A stretch of 64,000 nt of DNA from SZAS-79 sp965279075 (lineage in GTDB: Bacteria; Pseudomonadota; Gammaproteobacteria; Burkholderiales; SG8-39), in the NCBI GenBank assembly GCA_965279075.1, contig CBDIHI010000009.1:248001-312000 (forward strand). The letters are read 5' to 3'. Below the pieces are notes generated by a model. That model worked only from the letters and a program-made list of their open reading frames with translations, made no database searches and had not been told where the DNA came from. Within the stretch, counting starts at the first letter, position 1. Each line of letters starts with the position of its first letter. Shown here one piece after another: positions 20,295 to 29,288 of this stretch. The translations under genes and the position numbers were made by a program.

Positions 20295-22949
20295 CTAGGC
20301 GGCGCGCTTCCTGGCCTTGGCCGGTGCCTTGGCCTTGGCAGCCGGTTTGCTGGTCGCTCGCGCCGGCTTCGTCTTTGCCGCCGCCTTCTTCAGCGGCACC
20401 ACGGGAGTTTCTTCTTTCTTGGCCGCCTTCGTCTTCGCCGCTGCCCTCTTCTTCAACGGCACGACTTCGGCCTCTTCGCGGACCGCGCCGTCCTTTCCCG
20501 CCGGGGCACCGGGCTTCGCCGGGCGCGCCTGGAATTCGAAACCGATCTTGCCGCCGGGCGTCTTCACCAGGAAGGCCTTGAAAGGCCGGCCCTTCTTCGA
20601 GATGAAACGGTTCAGCAGGTCGGTCTTGCCGCTGGCCAGCAGCTTCTCCATCTGCTCTCGCTCGATCTGTTGCTGCAGGATGATCTTGCCGGAGCGGAAA
20701 TCGCATGTGCGCGGCGATCCAACGGCTTTCTCGCAGACATAGGCCATACCCGAGTCGTAGACGCGCGATCCGCACTTGGGGCAGGCGCCCAGCGGCTGCT
20801 GCGCGCTGAAGTCCGGCGCCTCGCCGCCCTCGTCCTCCGGACGAGCCTGGCCGAAATCGAATTCGATCCTCTGTTCGTCGTTGAGCTTCAGCACGGCGGC
20901 GAACGGCCGGCCCATGCGGCTCCTGAAGCCGGTCAGCGGGCCGATGGTGCGCTTGGTGATCAGCTCGGCGACCTCCTCGGCCGCCCACTCGCGGCCCGAG
21001 ATCACCTTCCACAGGTTGAAGTCGCAGGCCTGGCACTGGAACTTTCGGTAGTTTTCCTGGATCACGCCGCCGCATTTCGGGCAGGGTGCCTCCACCGTCG
21101 CGAATGCGGTATCGGGGATGTCGCCGTTCTTGATCCGCGCCACCATGTCGCGCGTCACGGACTCGATATGCTCCATGAATTCATCGCGCTTGAGCTTGCC
21201 CTGCTCCATCTGCTTGAGCTTGAATTCCCAGTCGCCGGTAAGCTCCGGGGAGGTTATCTCGGAAACCGCGAAGTGCTTGAGTGCGAACAGCAGCGAGAAC
21301 GCCTTTGGCGTGGGCACCAGCTCGCGGGCGTTCCGGTGCAAGTACTCTTCCCTCAACAGGCCCTCGATCACCGCGGCACGGGTAGCCGGCGTGCCGAGGC
21401 CCTTCTGGCCCATGGCCTCGCGCAGGTCGTCGTCCTCGAGCAACTTGCCGGCCCCCTCCATCGCGGAGAGCAGCGTCGCCTCGCTGTAGCGCGCCGGGGG
21501 CCTGGTCTGGTTGGCGACTGCCTGGACTTCAAGCGCCTTCACCTTCTCGTCGGGCGCGACTGCGGGCAGGTTCTCGTTTTCCTCCTGCGTGGCCTTGCCG
21601 TAGACGGTCAGCCAACCGGGGCTCTTGAGGATACGGCCCTCGGTCTTGAACTTGTGGCCGGACACGTCGGTGATGCGGGTGGTTTGCAGGTGTTCGGCCG
21701 GCGGATAGAACACCGCGAGGAAGCGCCGCACCACCAGGTCATAGAGTTTCTGCTCGGGCTCCGACAGGCTCTTGGGCGCCTGCAGCGTCGGGATGATCGC
21801 GAAGTGGTCCGAGATCTTGCTGTTGTCGAAGATGCGCTTGTTCGGCTTGACCCAGCCGCTTTTGAGGATCTGGGCGGCATACGTGACGTATGAGCCCTCC
21901 TTCAGCATGTCGAGCGTCTTCTTCACCGTCGGGACATAGTCTTCGGGCAACGCGCGCGCGTCGGTACGCGGGTAGGTCAGGACCTTGTGCTTCTCATACA
22001 GGGCCTGAGCGAGACCCAGCGTGTTCTTGGCCGAGAAGCCGAAGCGGCCGTTGGCCTCGCGTTGCAGGCTCGTGAGGTCGAAGAGCAGCGGGGACATCTG
22101 TGTCGAAGGCTTGGTTTCCTCGGTGACCGTGCCGGTCCCGCCTTCGCAGGCTGCGCGGATTGCCTCGGCCTTCGCCGCCTCCCAGAGGCGCTCGGCCTTC
22201 TTCTCGCCGTCTTCCTGTTTCTTCCAGTCGGTATCGAACCAGCGGCCGGAATACTCGCCCGCAGCCGCGCCGAAGCGGGCATGCACCTCCCAGTAGTCGC
22301 GCGGCCTGAAGGCGCGGATCTTTTCTTCGCGCTCTACGAGGATCGCCAGCGTAGGCGTCTGCACACGGCCGACGGTCGTCAGGTAGAAGCCGCCTTCCTT
22401 CGAGTTGAACGCGGTCATCGCGCGCGTGCCGTTGATGCCCACGAGCCAGTCGGCCTCCGACCTCGATTTGGCGGCATCGGCCAGCGCGAGCATGTCGCGG
22501 TCCGCGCGCAGCTTCTCGAAGCCTTCGCGGATCGCCGTCTGCGTCATCGACTGCAGCCACAGGCGTTCGATCGGCTTCTTGGTCTTCGCGTGCTGAACGA
22601 TGTAGCGGAAAATCAGCTCGCCCTCACGGCCCGCGTCGCAGGCGTTCACCAACGCGTCCACGTCCTTGCGCTTGATCAGCTTTAGCAGGACGTTCAGCCG
22701 GGGTTCGCTGCGCTCGATCGGCCGCAGGTCGAAATGCGGCGGGATGACGGGCAGGTTGGTAAACGACCACTTGCCCTTCTTGACGTCGTGCGACTCAGGC
22801 AGCGTGAGTTCCAGCAGGTGGCCGACCGCGGACGAGATGACCAACTCGTCGCTCTCGAACCAGTCGCTGTGCTTCGTGAAGCCGCCGAGCGCTTTTGCGA
22901 TGTCGGATGCGACCGAAGGTTTCTCGGCAATGATGAGCTTCTTGCCCAC
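20295..22949 (-). CDS. topB: DNA topoisomerase III
   Basis: Type IA topoisomerase that relaxes and decatenates DNA. TOPRIM residues are in KKLIIAEKPSVASDIAKALG at the start and NACDAGREGELIFRY; the catalytic tyrosine lies in LTYPRTDARALP. Two zinc-ribbon segments follow (CPKCGGVI...CQACDF and CPKCGSRVY...CDF), then repeated DUF-like C-terminal modules. The last 50 residues are a low-complexity Lys/Ala/Pro tail. The frame opens upstream with a TTG, but the family begins at GKKLIIAEKPS, so I chose the GTG at 22949, giving 884 residues. It is the first gene of a run with smg, although 100 bases separate them. Confidence 0.93.
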   Translation of the reverse strand: MGKKLIIAEKPSVASDIAKALGGFTKHSDWFESDELVISSAVGHLLELTLPESHDVKKGKWSFTNLPVIPPHFDLRPIERSEPRLNVLLKLIKRKDVDALVNACDAGREGELIFRYIVQHAKTKKPIERLWLQSMTQTAIREGFEKLRADRDMLALADAAKSRSEADWLVGINGTRAMTAFNSKEGGFYLTTVGRVQTPTLAILVEREEKIRAFRPRDYWEVHARFGAAAGEYSGRWFDTDWKKQEDGEKKAERLWEAAKAEAIRAACEGGTGTVTEETKPSTQMSPLLFDLTSLQREANGRFGFSAKNTLGLAQALYEKHKVLTYPRTDARALPEDYVPTVKKTLDMLKEGSYVTYAAQILKSGWVKPNKRIFDNSKISDHFAIIPTLQAPKSLSEPEQKLYDLVVRRFLAVFYPPAEHLQTTRITDVSGHKFKTEGRILKSPGWLTVYGKATQEENENLPAVAPDEKVKALEVQAVANQTRPPARYSEATLLSAMEGAGKLLEDDDLREAMGQKGLGTPATRAAVIEGLLREEYLHRNARELVPTPKAFSLLFALKHFAVSEITSPELTGDWEFKLKQMEQGKLKRDEFMEHIESVTRDMVARIKNGDIPDTAFATVEAPCPKCGGVIQENYRKFQCQACDFNLWKVISGREWAAEEVAELITKRTIGPLTGFRSRMGRPFAAVLKLNDEQRIEFDFGQARPEDEGGEAPDFSAQQPLGACPKCGSRVYDSGMAYVCEKAVGSPRTCDFRSGKIILQQQIEREQMEKLLASGKTDLLNRFISKKGRPFKAFLVKTPGGKIGFEFQARPAKPGAPAGKDGAVREEAEVVPLKKRAAAKTKAAKKEETPVVPLKKAAAKTKPARATSKPAAKAKAPAKARKRAA

Positions 22950-23050
22950 GGGGATCGTCGGGTGCCTGCCTTGGAAAGGGGGCAGATGATAAGCGCAACG
23001 GCGGCCGGATGACAACCAACCGCGTCACGCGGCGCCCCCCGCGGGTGGAA

Positions 23051-23509
23051 TCAGTTCGGCAGGCGACCCTCGCCGGAGGAGAGCAACTCCTCCGCAATCA
23101 AGCGGCTGGCGGGCGTCTCAAGGTTCCACAGCACCATCAGGACGATCAGCTTCAGCTGGTCGAGCGAGAGCGCGCGCCCGGAGGCCGCCATCGCCCGGTC
23201 GATCACGAGCTCGCGCAAAACGGGATCCAGCACGCCGATGTTCTCCAGGTGCATCACGAGGCCCAGGCACCCGGCGTCGAGCTTCGCGAGTTCCTTTGGC
23301 GCGTATGCGCGCGTTGCGCGGGAGGCGGCGGGCAGCGGCTCGAGGATCCGGTGCGGAGCGTGCAGCATCCCTGCAAGCCAGGAGAGCGCCTCGCTGATGT
23401 CCGATTCCTCGAATCCCGCGGCGGTGAGCCGTTTCGCTATCAGTTCGTTGTCGTCGGCCAGGTCGGCGCGGTGGCAGTTTTCGAACAGGTAGACAAAGAT
23501 GTCGTACAT
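23051..23509 (-). CDS. smg: DUF494 family protein Smg
   Basis: A 152-residue helical protein of the Smg/DUF494 family: MYDIFVYLFENC at the start, the acidic middle (GFEESDISEALSWL) and the ending DQLKLIVLMVLWN are typical. Function is not established. It lies 15 bases downstream of dprA, a neighbour conserved in many beta- and gammaproteobacteria. Confidence 0.92.
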   Translation of the reverse strand: MYDIFVYLFENCHRADLADDNELIAKRLTAAGFEESDISEALSWLAGMLHAPHRILEPLPAASRATRAYAPKELAKLDAGCLGLVMHLENIGVLDPVLRELVIDRAMAASGRALSLDQLKLIVLMVLWNLETPASRLIAEELLSSGEGRLPN

Positions 23510-23524
23510 GGCGTTTTTTTCTTC

Positions 23525-24598
23525 TCAGGACAACCGTTGAAAGCGCCCGCCGGGCAGTGTCGCCACCAGTCCCTCGAGCTCCAGGCGAAGCAGTTCGGCC
23601 GCGACCGCTTCGGCCGGCAGGCCGGCGCGCTCGCACAGCGCGTCGATGTCCACCGGGTCGTACCCCATGTGCGCGAGCAGCCCGTCCGCTGGCGCTTCGG
23701 CTGCCGGCACCGTGGTGGCATGCCGCCAGTTGCCGAACTCGGAAAGGACGTCTTCGGCGGCGTCCACCAGCTTGGCGCCCTGCTTGATGAGCGAATGGCA
23801 ACCGCGGGAAAGCGGCGAGTGGATCGAACCGGGAATCGCGAACACTTCGCGACCCTGTTCTGCCGCCATCCGGGCGGTGATGAGGGAGCCGCTGCCGAGG
23901 GCCGCTTCGACGACCAGGCACCCGCGCGAGAGCCCACTGATCAGGCGGTTGCGGCGTGGGAAATTGTGCGCGATCGAGGGCGTGCCGACCGGGTACTCGC
24001 TCAGCAGCAGGCCGCGCGCGGCGATGTCGGCGAACAATGCGGCGTTGCTCTTCGGGTAGATGACGTCGATGCCGGTACCGAGCACCGCAATGGTGGATCC
24101 TTCCCCTGCGAGGCCGCCGCGGTGGGCCGCCGCATCGATGCCGAGTGCGAGGCCGCTTACGATGGTCAGGCCTCCTTCGCTGAAGGCCTTTGCGAATGCT
24201 TCGGCGTTTCGAAGCCCCTGTGCCGTGCCGTTGCGGCTGCCGACTACGGCGAGTGCGGGCCGGGCGAGGAGTTCGACGTTCCCGTGGGCGTAGAACAACG
24301 GAGGGGGGTCGGGGATCTCCAGCAGCAGGCGCGGATAGGCGGTATCCGCGAGGGTGACGACATGGTTGTGCGGCTGCGACGACCAAGCGAGGGTCCGCGC
24401 GACTTGTTCACGGGTACTTTCGGACTGGAGCGCCGCAGCGGCCTGCGCACCGAGCGCGCGGACGAGGGAGGCAGTGCCGGAGGAGACGATGTTCCCGGGC
24501 AGCCCGTACTCCTGCAGGAGCTTGCGGATCGTTGCGGCGCCGAGGCCCGGCGTGAGGCAGAGGGTTAACCACGCTGCGAGCCCCGGGTCGCTTGTCAT
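23525..24598 (-). CDS. dprA: DNA-processing protein DprA
   Basis: Loads RecA on incoming single-stranded DNA during natural transformation. The 357 residues contain the N-terminal SAM-like part (LTPGLGAATIRKLLQEYG), the Rossmann-like core with VVGSRNGTAQG, VSGLALGIDAAAHRGGL and GRPGSxxS-like GRAVFAIPGSIHSP region, seen here as REVFAIPGSIHSPLSRG, and the C-terminal winged helix (YDPVDIDALCERAGLPAE). It is placed after the LysM gene on the same strand and upstream of smg. Confidence 0.95.
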   Translation of the reverse strand: MTSDPGLAAWLTLCLTPGLGAATIRKLLQEYGLPGNIVSSGTASLVRALGAQAAAALQSESTREQVARTLAWSSQPHNHVVTLADTAYPRLLLEIPDPPPLFYAHGNVELLARPALAVVGSRNGTAQGLRNAEAFAKAFSEGGLTIVSGLALGIDAAAHRGGLAGEGSTIAVLGTGIDVIYPKSNAALFADIAARGLLLSEYPVGTPSIAHNFPRRNRLISGLSRGCLVVEAALGSGSLITARMAAEQGREVFAIPGSIHSPLSRGCHSLIKQGAKLVDAAEDVLSEFGNWRHATTVPAAEAPADGLLAHMGYDPVDIDALCERAGLPAEAVAAELLRLELEGLVATLPGGRFQRLS

Positions 24599-24658
24599 GC
24601 GGGGGGGCGGTAGGGCGACGCCGGTCCGCTGGGCGGCCGGCGAGGGGGGATGGGGTCG

Positions 24659-25726
24659 CTAGGGATTCTGTACGACATCCAGCGGTTTGACCGGTCTCGA
24701 AACGTTCATCACGAGCGCATACGATACACGATCGAAGACCCGGAAGACGAATACGAGGCCGTAGCGTTCGTCCGGGACCTTCATTCCGGCAGGGCCCGGC
24801 GCGGCCGAGCCGTATTGCATGGCGCCGCGCGTATCGACCGCGGCGCCGAGGCGCAGCAGCGCGAGCACATGACCGACCTCGACCCCGTCGGCCTTGCCGC
24901 GGTTGAGCGTGATCACGGAGTTCCGGCTGCCTTCGCCGACGGTACCGACGCCGCCGTAGATCGACATGACCCGGCCGTTCACTTTTCCGGCAGGCGCGTG
25001 CGGGGCGTAATTTGGCACCTGCGGAGCTCCCGCCGCGACCAGCTTGTCACCGCGGCTGATTTCCTGGCCCGCGGCGATGATCTCGATGGTTGCCGGCTCG
25101 CCTTGCTTTTTGACCCGTGCCGTACCGAGGAAGGTCGCTTCATAGCCAACAGTGGACTTGCTGTCGGGATCGACGAGCGCCTTGCCGCGGCGGTAGATGT
25201 GCCAGGTCTCTTCCTTGGAGTTCGACAGGCCCGTCGCATAGGCCGTGTTGCCTGCACCGAGGATGACGCGGTTCTCCTGCGTGGCGACGATCGTCGGCGC
25301 ATTGTCGAGCCCGTCCGCCTCAATGACCAGCGGCCGGGTCAGGTAGGGCTCGATCAGGGAAGGCGGAATGCTGGGGATGGCCCCGCCGGTGGCGCGCTCG
25401 GACCGGACCTTGGGAGAAAGCTTCACGGTATCGGACACGGCGAGCTGGCCCTTGGCCCGATCCAGCACCAGCACGTTGCCCGGATAGATCCGGTGCGGGT
25501 TGCTGACGCTGTCCTTGTTCATGTTCCACAACTCGGGCCAGCGTTGCGGGGCCGTGAGGAATCGCTCGGCGATCGACCACAACGTATCGCCCGGGACTAC
25601 GACGTAGCGGTCCGGCGCGTTCTCCTTCAGTTCTGCCGGCGCGACCTGCGCGGAGGCGCTGGCGGCGAGGCTGGAACCAAGGACAAAAACGAGCGTTGTG
25701 ATAGACTTACGCAGCTGATATCGCAT
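24659..25726 (-). CDS. LysM domain peptidoglycan-binding secreted protein
   Basis: A 355-residue exported protein. Residues 1 to about 26 form a signal peptide (SITTLVFVLGSSLAASASAQ). A LysM module follows, with YVVVPGDTLWSIAERFL and NPHRIYPGNVLVL, which binds glycan strands. The remainder has no catalytic domain that I recognise. The ATG at 25726 was chosen because it opens the signal peptide; the frame continues upstream without similarity. Such LysM proteins are commonly found next to dprA and divergent from def, as here. Confidence 0.88.
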   Translation of the reverse strand: MRYQLRKSITTLVFVLGSSLAASASAQVAPAELKENAPDRYVVVPGDTLWSIAERFLTAPQRWPELWNMNKDSVSNPHRIYPGNVLVLDRAKGQLAVSDTVKLSPKVRSERATGGAIPSIPPSLIEPYLTRPLVIEADGLDNAPTIVATQENRVILGAGNTAYATGLSNSKEETWHIYRRGKALVDPDSKSTVGYEATFLGTARVKKQGEPATIEIIAAGQEISRGDKLVAAGAPQVPNYAPHAPAGKVNGRVMSIYGGVGTVGEGSRNSVITLNRGKADGVEVGHVLALLRLGAAVDTRGAMQYGSAAPGPAGMKVPDERYGLVFVFRVFDRVSYALVMNVSRPVKPLDVVQNP

Positions 25727-25805
25727 GGAGCCCCCGAAGTCCGGTCGGCTTGTAAGACCCGCTTGAAAAACTGCTTTGCCGCCCAAATTTAGCATAAAGC
25801 CCAGA

Positions 25806-25854
25806 CAATTTACACACCGCTTGAGATTGTGTAGGTAAATTGCTCAGTCAGCAA
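25806..25854. promoter_or_regulatory. two inverted repeats in the divergent lysM-def promoter region
   Basis: CAATTTAC (25806-25813) is mirrored perfectly by GTAAATTG (25835-25842), and inside it ACAC/GTGT (25814-25817 with 25829-25832) extends the stem after a two-base bulge. Right after it TTGCT (25840-25844) pairs with AGCAA (25850-25854). The 145-base gap is clearly more AT-rich than its surroundings. These may be operators or transcript hairpins; I know no regulator with this site. Confidence 0.5.
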
Positions 25855-25871
25855 GCTTATTTCCACTTCAC

Positions 25872-26375
25872 ATGTCCATTCTGAACATCCTCCGCTATCC
25901 CGACGCCCGACTCCACAAAGTGGCGGCGCCGATTACCGTCTTCGATGCGTCCCTCCGGAAACTGGCGGACGACCTGGCGGAGACCATGTATGCAGCGCCC
26001 GGCGTCGGCCTGGCGGCCTCCCAGGTGGACGTGCACAAGCAGGTCATCGTGGTCGATGTCTCGGAGCGTCGCGACTCATTGATTACGCTGGTAAATCCTG
26101 AAATCATCGAGGGCTATGGTGAATCCGATATCGAGGAGGGTTGCCTGTCCGTACCCGGCATTTATGACACCGTGCCCCGCGCTGAACGGGTCAAGGTCCG
26201 GGCCTGGGACGCGAACGGCAAGTCCTTCATCCTCGAGGCCCAGGGCCTGCTCGCGGTTTGCATCCAGCATGAGATGGATCACCTGAAGGGCAAGGTCTTC
26301 GTCGAATACCTGTCCCAGCTCAAGCAGACGCGCGTCCGCGCGCGCCTCGCCAAGCAACTCCGCAAGAGCGCCTGA
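25872..26375 (+). CDS. def: peptide deformylase
   Basis: Removes the formyl group from the initiator methionine of new proteins. All three metal-site motifs are present in the 167-residue chain: [16 protein letters not shown] and QHEMDHLKG. Length is typical. It heads the conserved plus-strand group def-fmt-rsmB. Confidence 0.98.
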   Translation: MSILNILRYPDARLHKVAAPITVFDASLRKLADDLAETMYAAPGVGLAASQVDVHKQVIVVDVSERRDSLITLVNPEIIEGYGESDIEEGCLSVPGIYDTVPRAERVKVRAWDANGKSFILEAQGLLAVCIQHEMDHLKGKVFVEYLSQLKQTRVRARLAKQLRKSA

Positions 26376-26448
26376 GGCCCGCCGGGAGCTTCGCCTCCCG
26401 TCCCGGGTCCAGCGCTAACCCCGTCGCGCCCACGCCCGGACTCCCAGG

Positions 26449-27381
26449 ATGCGCATCGTTTTCGCAGGCACGCCGCAGTTCGCCGAACGGGCCCTGGCCG
26501 CGATCCTGGCCGCCGGCCACGAAATTTTGCTAGTACTTACTCAGCCCGACAGGCAAGCCGGACGGGGCATGAAGCTGAACATGAGCCCGGTGAAGCAGCT
26601 TGCGTTGCGACACGGCCTGCCGGTATACCAGCCGTCGAACCTGCGCGGGCCGGAGTCGCTCGAACGCTTGCGCGCCGCATCACCCGAGGTCATGGTCGTG
26701 GCGGCCTACGGTCTCATCCTGCCCCTGGCGGTGCTCCAAGTCGCACCAAGGGGCGCCCTCAACATCCACGCATCCCTGCTGCCCCGCTGGCGTGGCGCGG
26801 CGCCCATCCAGCGTGCGATCCTTGCGGGGGACGCCGAAACGGGCATCACGATCATGCAGATGGACGCGGGCCTGGACACCGGCGCGATGCTTGCCCGACA
26901 GGCTGTCCCCATCACACCGGTCGACAATGCGGCCACGTTGCACGACAAGCTCGCCGAACTCGGCGCCGGGATGATCGTAGCCACGCTGCACGAACTCGGC
27001 CCCGGTGCGCCGGCCGCGGCACCACAACCCGTCGATGGCGTCACCTATGCTCACAAGATAGAAAAAAGCGAGGCCGTGCTCGACTGGCGCAAGTCCGGCG
27101 CGGAACTTGACCGCGAGGTGCGAGCCTTCAACTCCTTTCCCGGCGCGAACGGCATGCAGGCGGGCGTGAGCGTCAAGGTCTGGCGCGCCCGTCCCCTGGA
27201 AGGCTCGGGCGCTCCGGGCGAGGTGATCGCCTGCGGCGACGACGGTGTCGTCGTCGCGTGCGGGCACGGCGCGCTGGCGCTGACCGAGTTGCAGCGCGCC
27301 GGTGGCAAGCGCCTGCGCGCGCGCGAGTTCCTGCTCGGTCACCGGCTCGAACCGGGCGCACGTTTCGACGTGCCGGCCTGA
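26449..27381 (+). CDS. fmt: methionyl-tRNA formyltransferase
   Basis: Formylates Met-tRNA for translation initiation, the counterpart of deformylase. The 310 residues show RIVFAGTPQFAERAL at the start, the folate/catalytic region NIHASLLPRWRGAAPIQRAI and the MDAGLDTGAML stretch, then the OB-fold C-terminal domain. It lies 73 bases after def; the rsmB start follows its stop without any gap. Confidence 0.98.
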   Translation: MRIVFAGTPQFAERALAAILAAGHEILLVLTQPDRQAGRGMKLNMSPVKQLALRHGLPVYQPSNLRGPESLERLRAASPEVMVVAAYGLILPLAVLQVAPRGALNIHASLLPRWRGAAPIQRAILAGDAETGITIMQMDAGLDTGAMLARQAVPITPVDNAATLHDKLAELGAGMIVATLHELGPGAPAAAPQPVDGVTYAHKIEKSEAVLDWRKSGAELDREVRAFNSFPGANGMQAGVSVKVWRARPLEGSGAPGEVIACGDDGVVVACGHGALALTELQRAGGKRLRAREFLLGHRLEPGARFDVPA

Positions 27382-28647
27382 TTGGGCGCCGCCCCGGAAC
27401 TGCAATCGGTCTTCGCTGCTGCGAGTCCGATCGTCGCGGGCGTCGTGGCCGGGCACAGCCTCGCCGCCGATACCAAGGCGTTCGGCGAGGATCCCGCGAT
27501 GCGGGGCGCGACCATGGACATGGCCTTTGGCACGCTGCGACGCTACGGCCGCGGCGATGCGCTTGTCGACGCCCTCGCGCATCGCGGCACGCCGGATCCC
27601 GGCATACGCGCGTTGCTCCTCTGCGCCCTGTACGCGATCGAGTCCTCGAGCTACGCGGGCCACGTGGCCGTCGACCAGGCGGTGCGTGCCTGTGCCTTGC
27701 TGGGCAAGCCTGCCGCGAAGGGATTCGTCAACGCGCTCCTGCGCCGGTTCCTGCGCGAACATGAATCGCTCGACCGGCTCGTGGCACAAAAGGACGCGGC
27801 CCGCTGGATGTACCCCGAGTGGTGGGTCAAAGTCGTCCGCGAGGCCTATCCGGACGAGTGGGAAAGCGTGCTCGCCGAGGGCAACCTTCACCCGCCCATG
27901 GGCCTGCGCGTGAACCGCCGTCGCGCGACGGCCGCCGAATACCTGGCTCGCCTCGAGGCCGGGGGGATGCGGGCAAACGTCGCGGGCGAGCATGCGTTGG
28001 TGCTCGAACGCCCCGTGCGCGTCGATCGGCTGCCCGGATTTTCGGACGGGGACGTCTCGGTCCAGGACCCGGGCGCGCAACAGGCCGCGCCCCTCCTCGA
28101 CCTGGCTGCAGGGCAGCGCGTGCTGGACGCGTGCGCCGCCCCGGGAGGCAAGGCCTGCCACATCCTCGAGCTCGCGGAGGTGGAATTGCTTGCGCTCGAT
28201 TCGGACGCTTCGCGGTGCGATCGAATCCGGCAGAACCTGGATCGGCTCGCGCTTACCGCCGAAGTGCGCGCGGCAGATTGCGCGCAGACCGACGCATGGT
28301 GGGACGGACGGCCCTTCGACCGCATCCTTGCCGATGTCCCCTGCACCGCCTCCGGCATCGTCCGGCGGCATCCCGACATCAAGTGGCTGCGCCGCGCGGC
28401 GGATCCTGCGCGCTTCGCCTCAGGCCAGGCGAGGATCCTCGAAGCCCTGTGGCGGGTGCTCGCGCGCGATGGTAAATTGCTTTATGTGACGTGCTCGGTG
28501 TTCCCCGAGGAGAATGCTGCGGTGGTGGATGCGTTCTGCGCGCGACATCCGGAAGCCCGGCGGCTCGAACTTCCGGCAGGTGCCCCGGCGCAGCTCCTGC
28601 CCGGCCCCGGCCACGACGGATTCTTTTTCGCACTCCTTCAAAAATAG
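27382..28647 (+). CDS. rsmB: 16S rRNA (cytosine-967 C5)-methyltransferase
   Basis: Methylates C967 of 16S rRNA using S-adenosylmethionine. The first 140 or so residues form the NusB-like RNA-binding domain; the methyltransferase domain has VLDACAAPGGKACHILEL, the catalytic-cysteine motifs DVPCTASGI and LYVTCSVFPEEN, and an IKWLRR segment. The start appears to be a TTG at 27382, immediately after the fmt stop; there is no ATG before the NusB-like domain. The total is 421 residues, as expected. Confidence 0.93.
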   Translation: MGAAPELQSVFAAASPIVAGVVAGHSLAADTKAFGEDPAMRGATMDMAFGTLRRYGRGDALVDALAHRGTPDPGIRALLLCALYAIESSSYAGHVAVDQAVRACALLGKPAAKGFVNALLRRFLREHESLDRLVAQKDAARWMYPEWWVKVVREAYPDEWESVLAEGNLHPPMGLRVNRRRATAAEYLARLEAGGMRANVAGEHALVLERPVRVDRLPGFSDGDVSVQDPGAQQAAPLLDLAAGQRVLDACAAPGGKACHILELAEVELLALDSDASRCDRIRQNLDRLALTAEVRAADCAQTDAWWDGRPFDRILADVPCTASGIVRRHPDIKWLRRAADPARFASGQARILEALWRVLARDGKLLYVTCSVFPEENAAVVDAFCARHPEARRLELPAGAPAQLLPGPGHDGFFFALLQK

Positions 28648-28661
28648 CCCCGACCAGCGCG

Positions 28662-29288
28662 ATGCGCGGCACCCTCTCGAAACTGGTGGTAGTGCTTGCC
28701 GCAACGCTTGCGATGCTTCTCGGCGCACGCGCCGCGTTCGCCGACGAGATCGAGATCCGCGACGCGCGGCTGGAACAGACCGAGGACGGCCTTGCACTTA
28801 GCGCCGACTTCGCGTTCGACTTCAATTCCAGGCTGGAGCAGGCCGTCACCAACGGCGTCCCGCTGTACTTCGTGCTCGAGTTCGAGCTGACGCAACCCCG
28901 TTGGTACTGGTTCGACGAGAAGACGGCCTCGCGCCGCCAGCAGACGCGCCTTTCCTACCACGCCCTGTCGCGGCACTTCCGGCTGTCCACCGGGCTGCTG
29001 CAGCAGAACTACGCTTCGCTTGCCGAGGCGCTGGCCGTGCTGCGGCGGGTCCGGGGCTGGCAGGTGATGGACAAGGGCGCGGCGCTCGCGGACGCCCCCT
29101 ACCAGGCAGCGGTCCGCCTGCGCCTCGACCTCGCGCTGCTGCCCAAGCCCTTCCAGGTCAACGCGCTTACCAGCCGCGAGTGGCATCTGGAATCGGACTG
29201 GAAGAGGTTCACCTGGCGTCCGGCCCCGCCAGCCCCGCCGGCGCCAGCAGCGCCACCGGAGAAGCGCGATGGGGGCGAGCCAAAATGA
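28662..29288 (+). CDS. DUF4390 domain exported protein
   Basis: A 208-residue protein with a signal peptide (about 24 residues, ending AAFADE) and a beta-rich domain that matches the DUF4390 family found in betaproteobacteria beside NtrY/NtrX-like pairs. Recognisable parts are RLEQAVTNGVPLYFVLEFEL and an RWYWFDEK segment. The C-terminus ends in an Ala/Pro-rich stretch. Function is unknown; the stop overlaps the sensor-kinase start (ATGA), which suggests a periplasmic role connected to that sensor. Confidence 0.82.
   Translation: MRGTLSKLVVVLAATLAMLLGARAAFADEIEIRDARLEQTEDGLALSADFAFDFNSRLEQAVTNGVPLYFVLEFELTQPRWYWFDEKTASRRQQTRLSYHALSRHFRLSTGLLQQNYASLAEALAVLRRVRGWQVMDKGAALADAPYQAAVRLRLDLALLPKPFQVNALTSREWHLESDWKRFTWRPAPPAPPAPAAPPEKRDGGEPK

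Noticed and set aside
20295..20460. Tandem repeats in the topB 3' end as a repeat element
   Set aside because: It is a Lys/Ala/Pro low-complexity protein tail with degenerate codon repeats, not a separate DNA element.
26383..26400. CGGGAG/CTCCCG hairpin between def and fmt as a terminator
   Set aside because: The stem has no T run and def-fmt-rsmB is normally one transcript, so it is probably a neutral structure.
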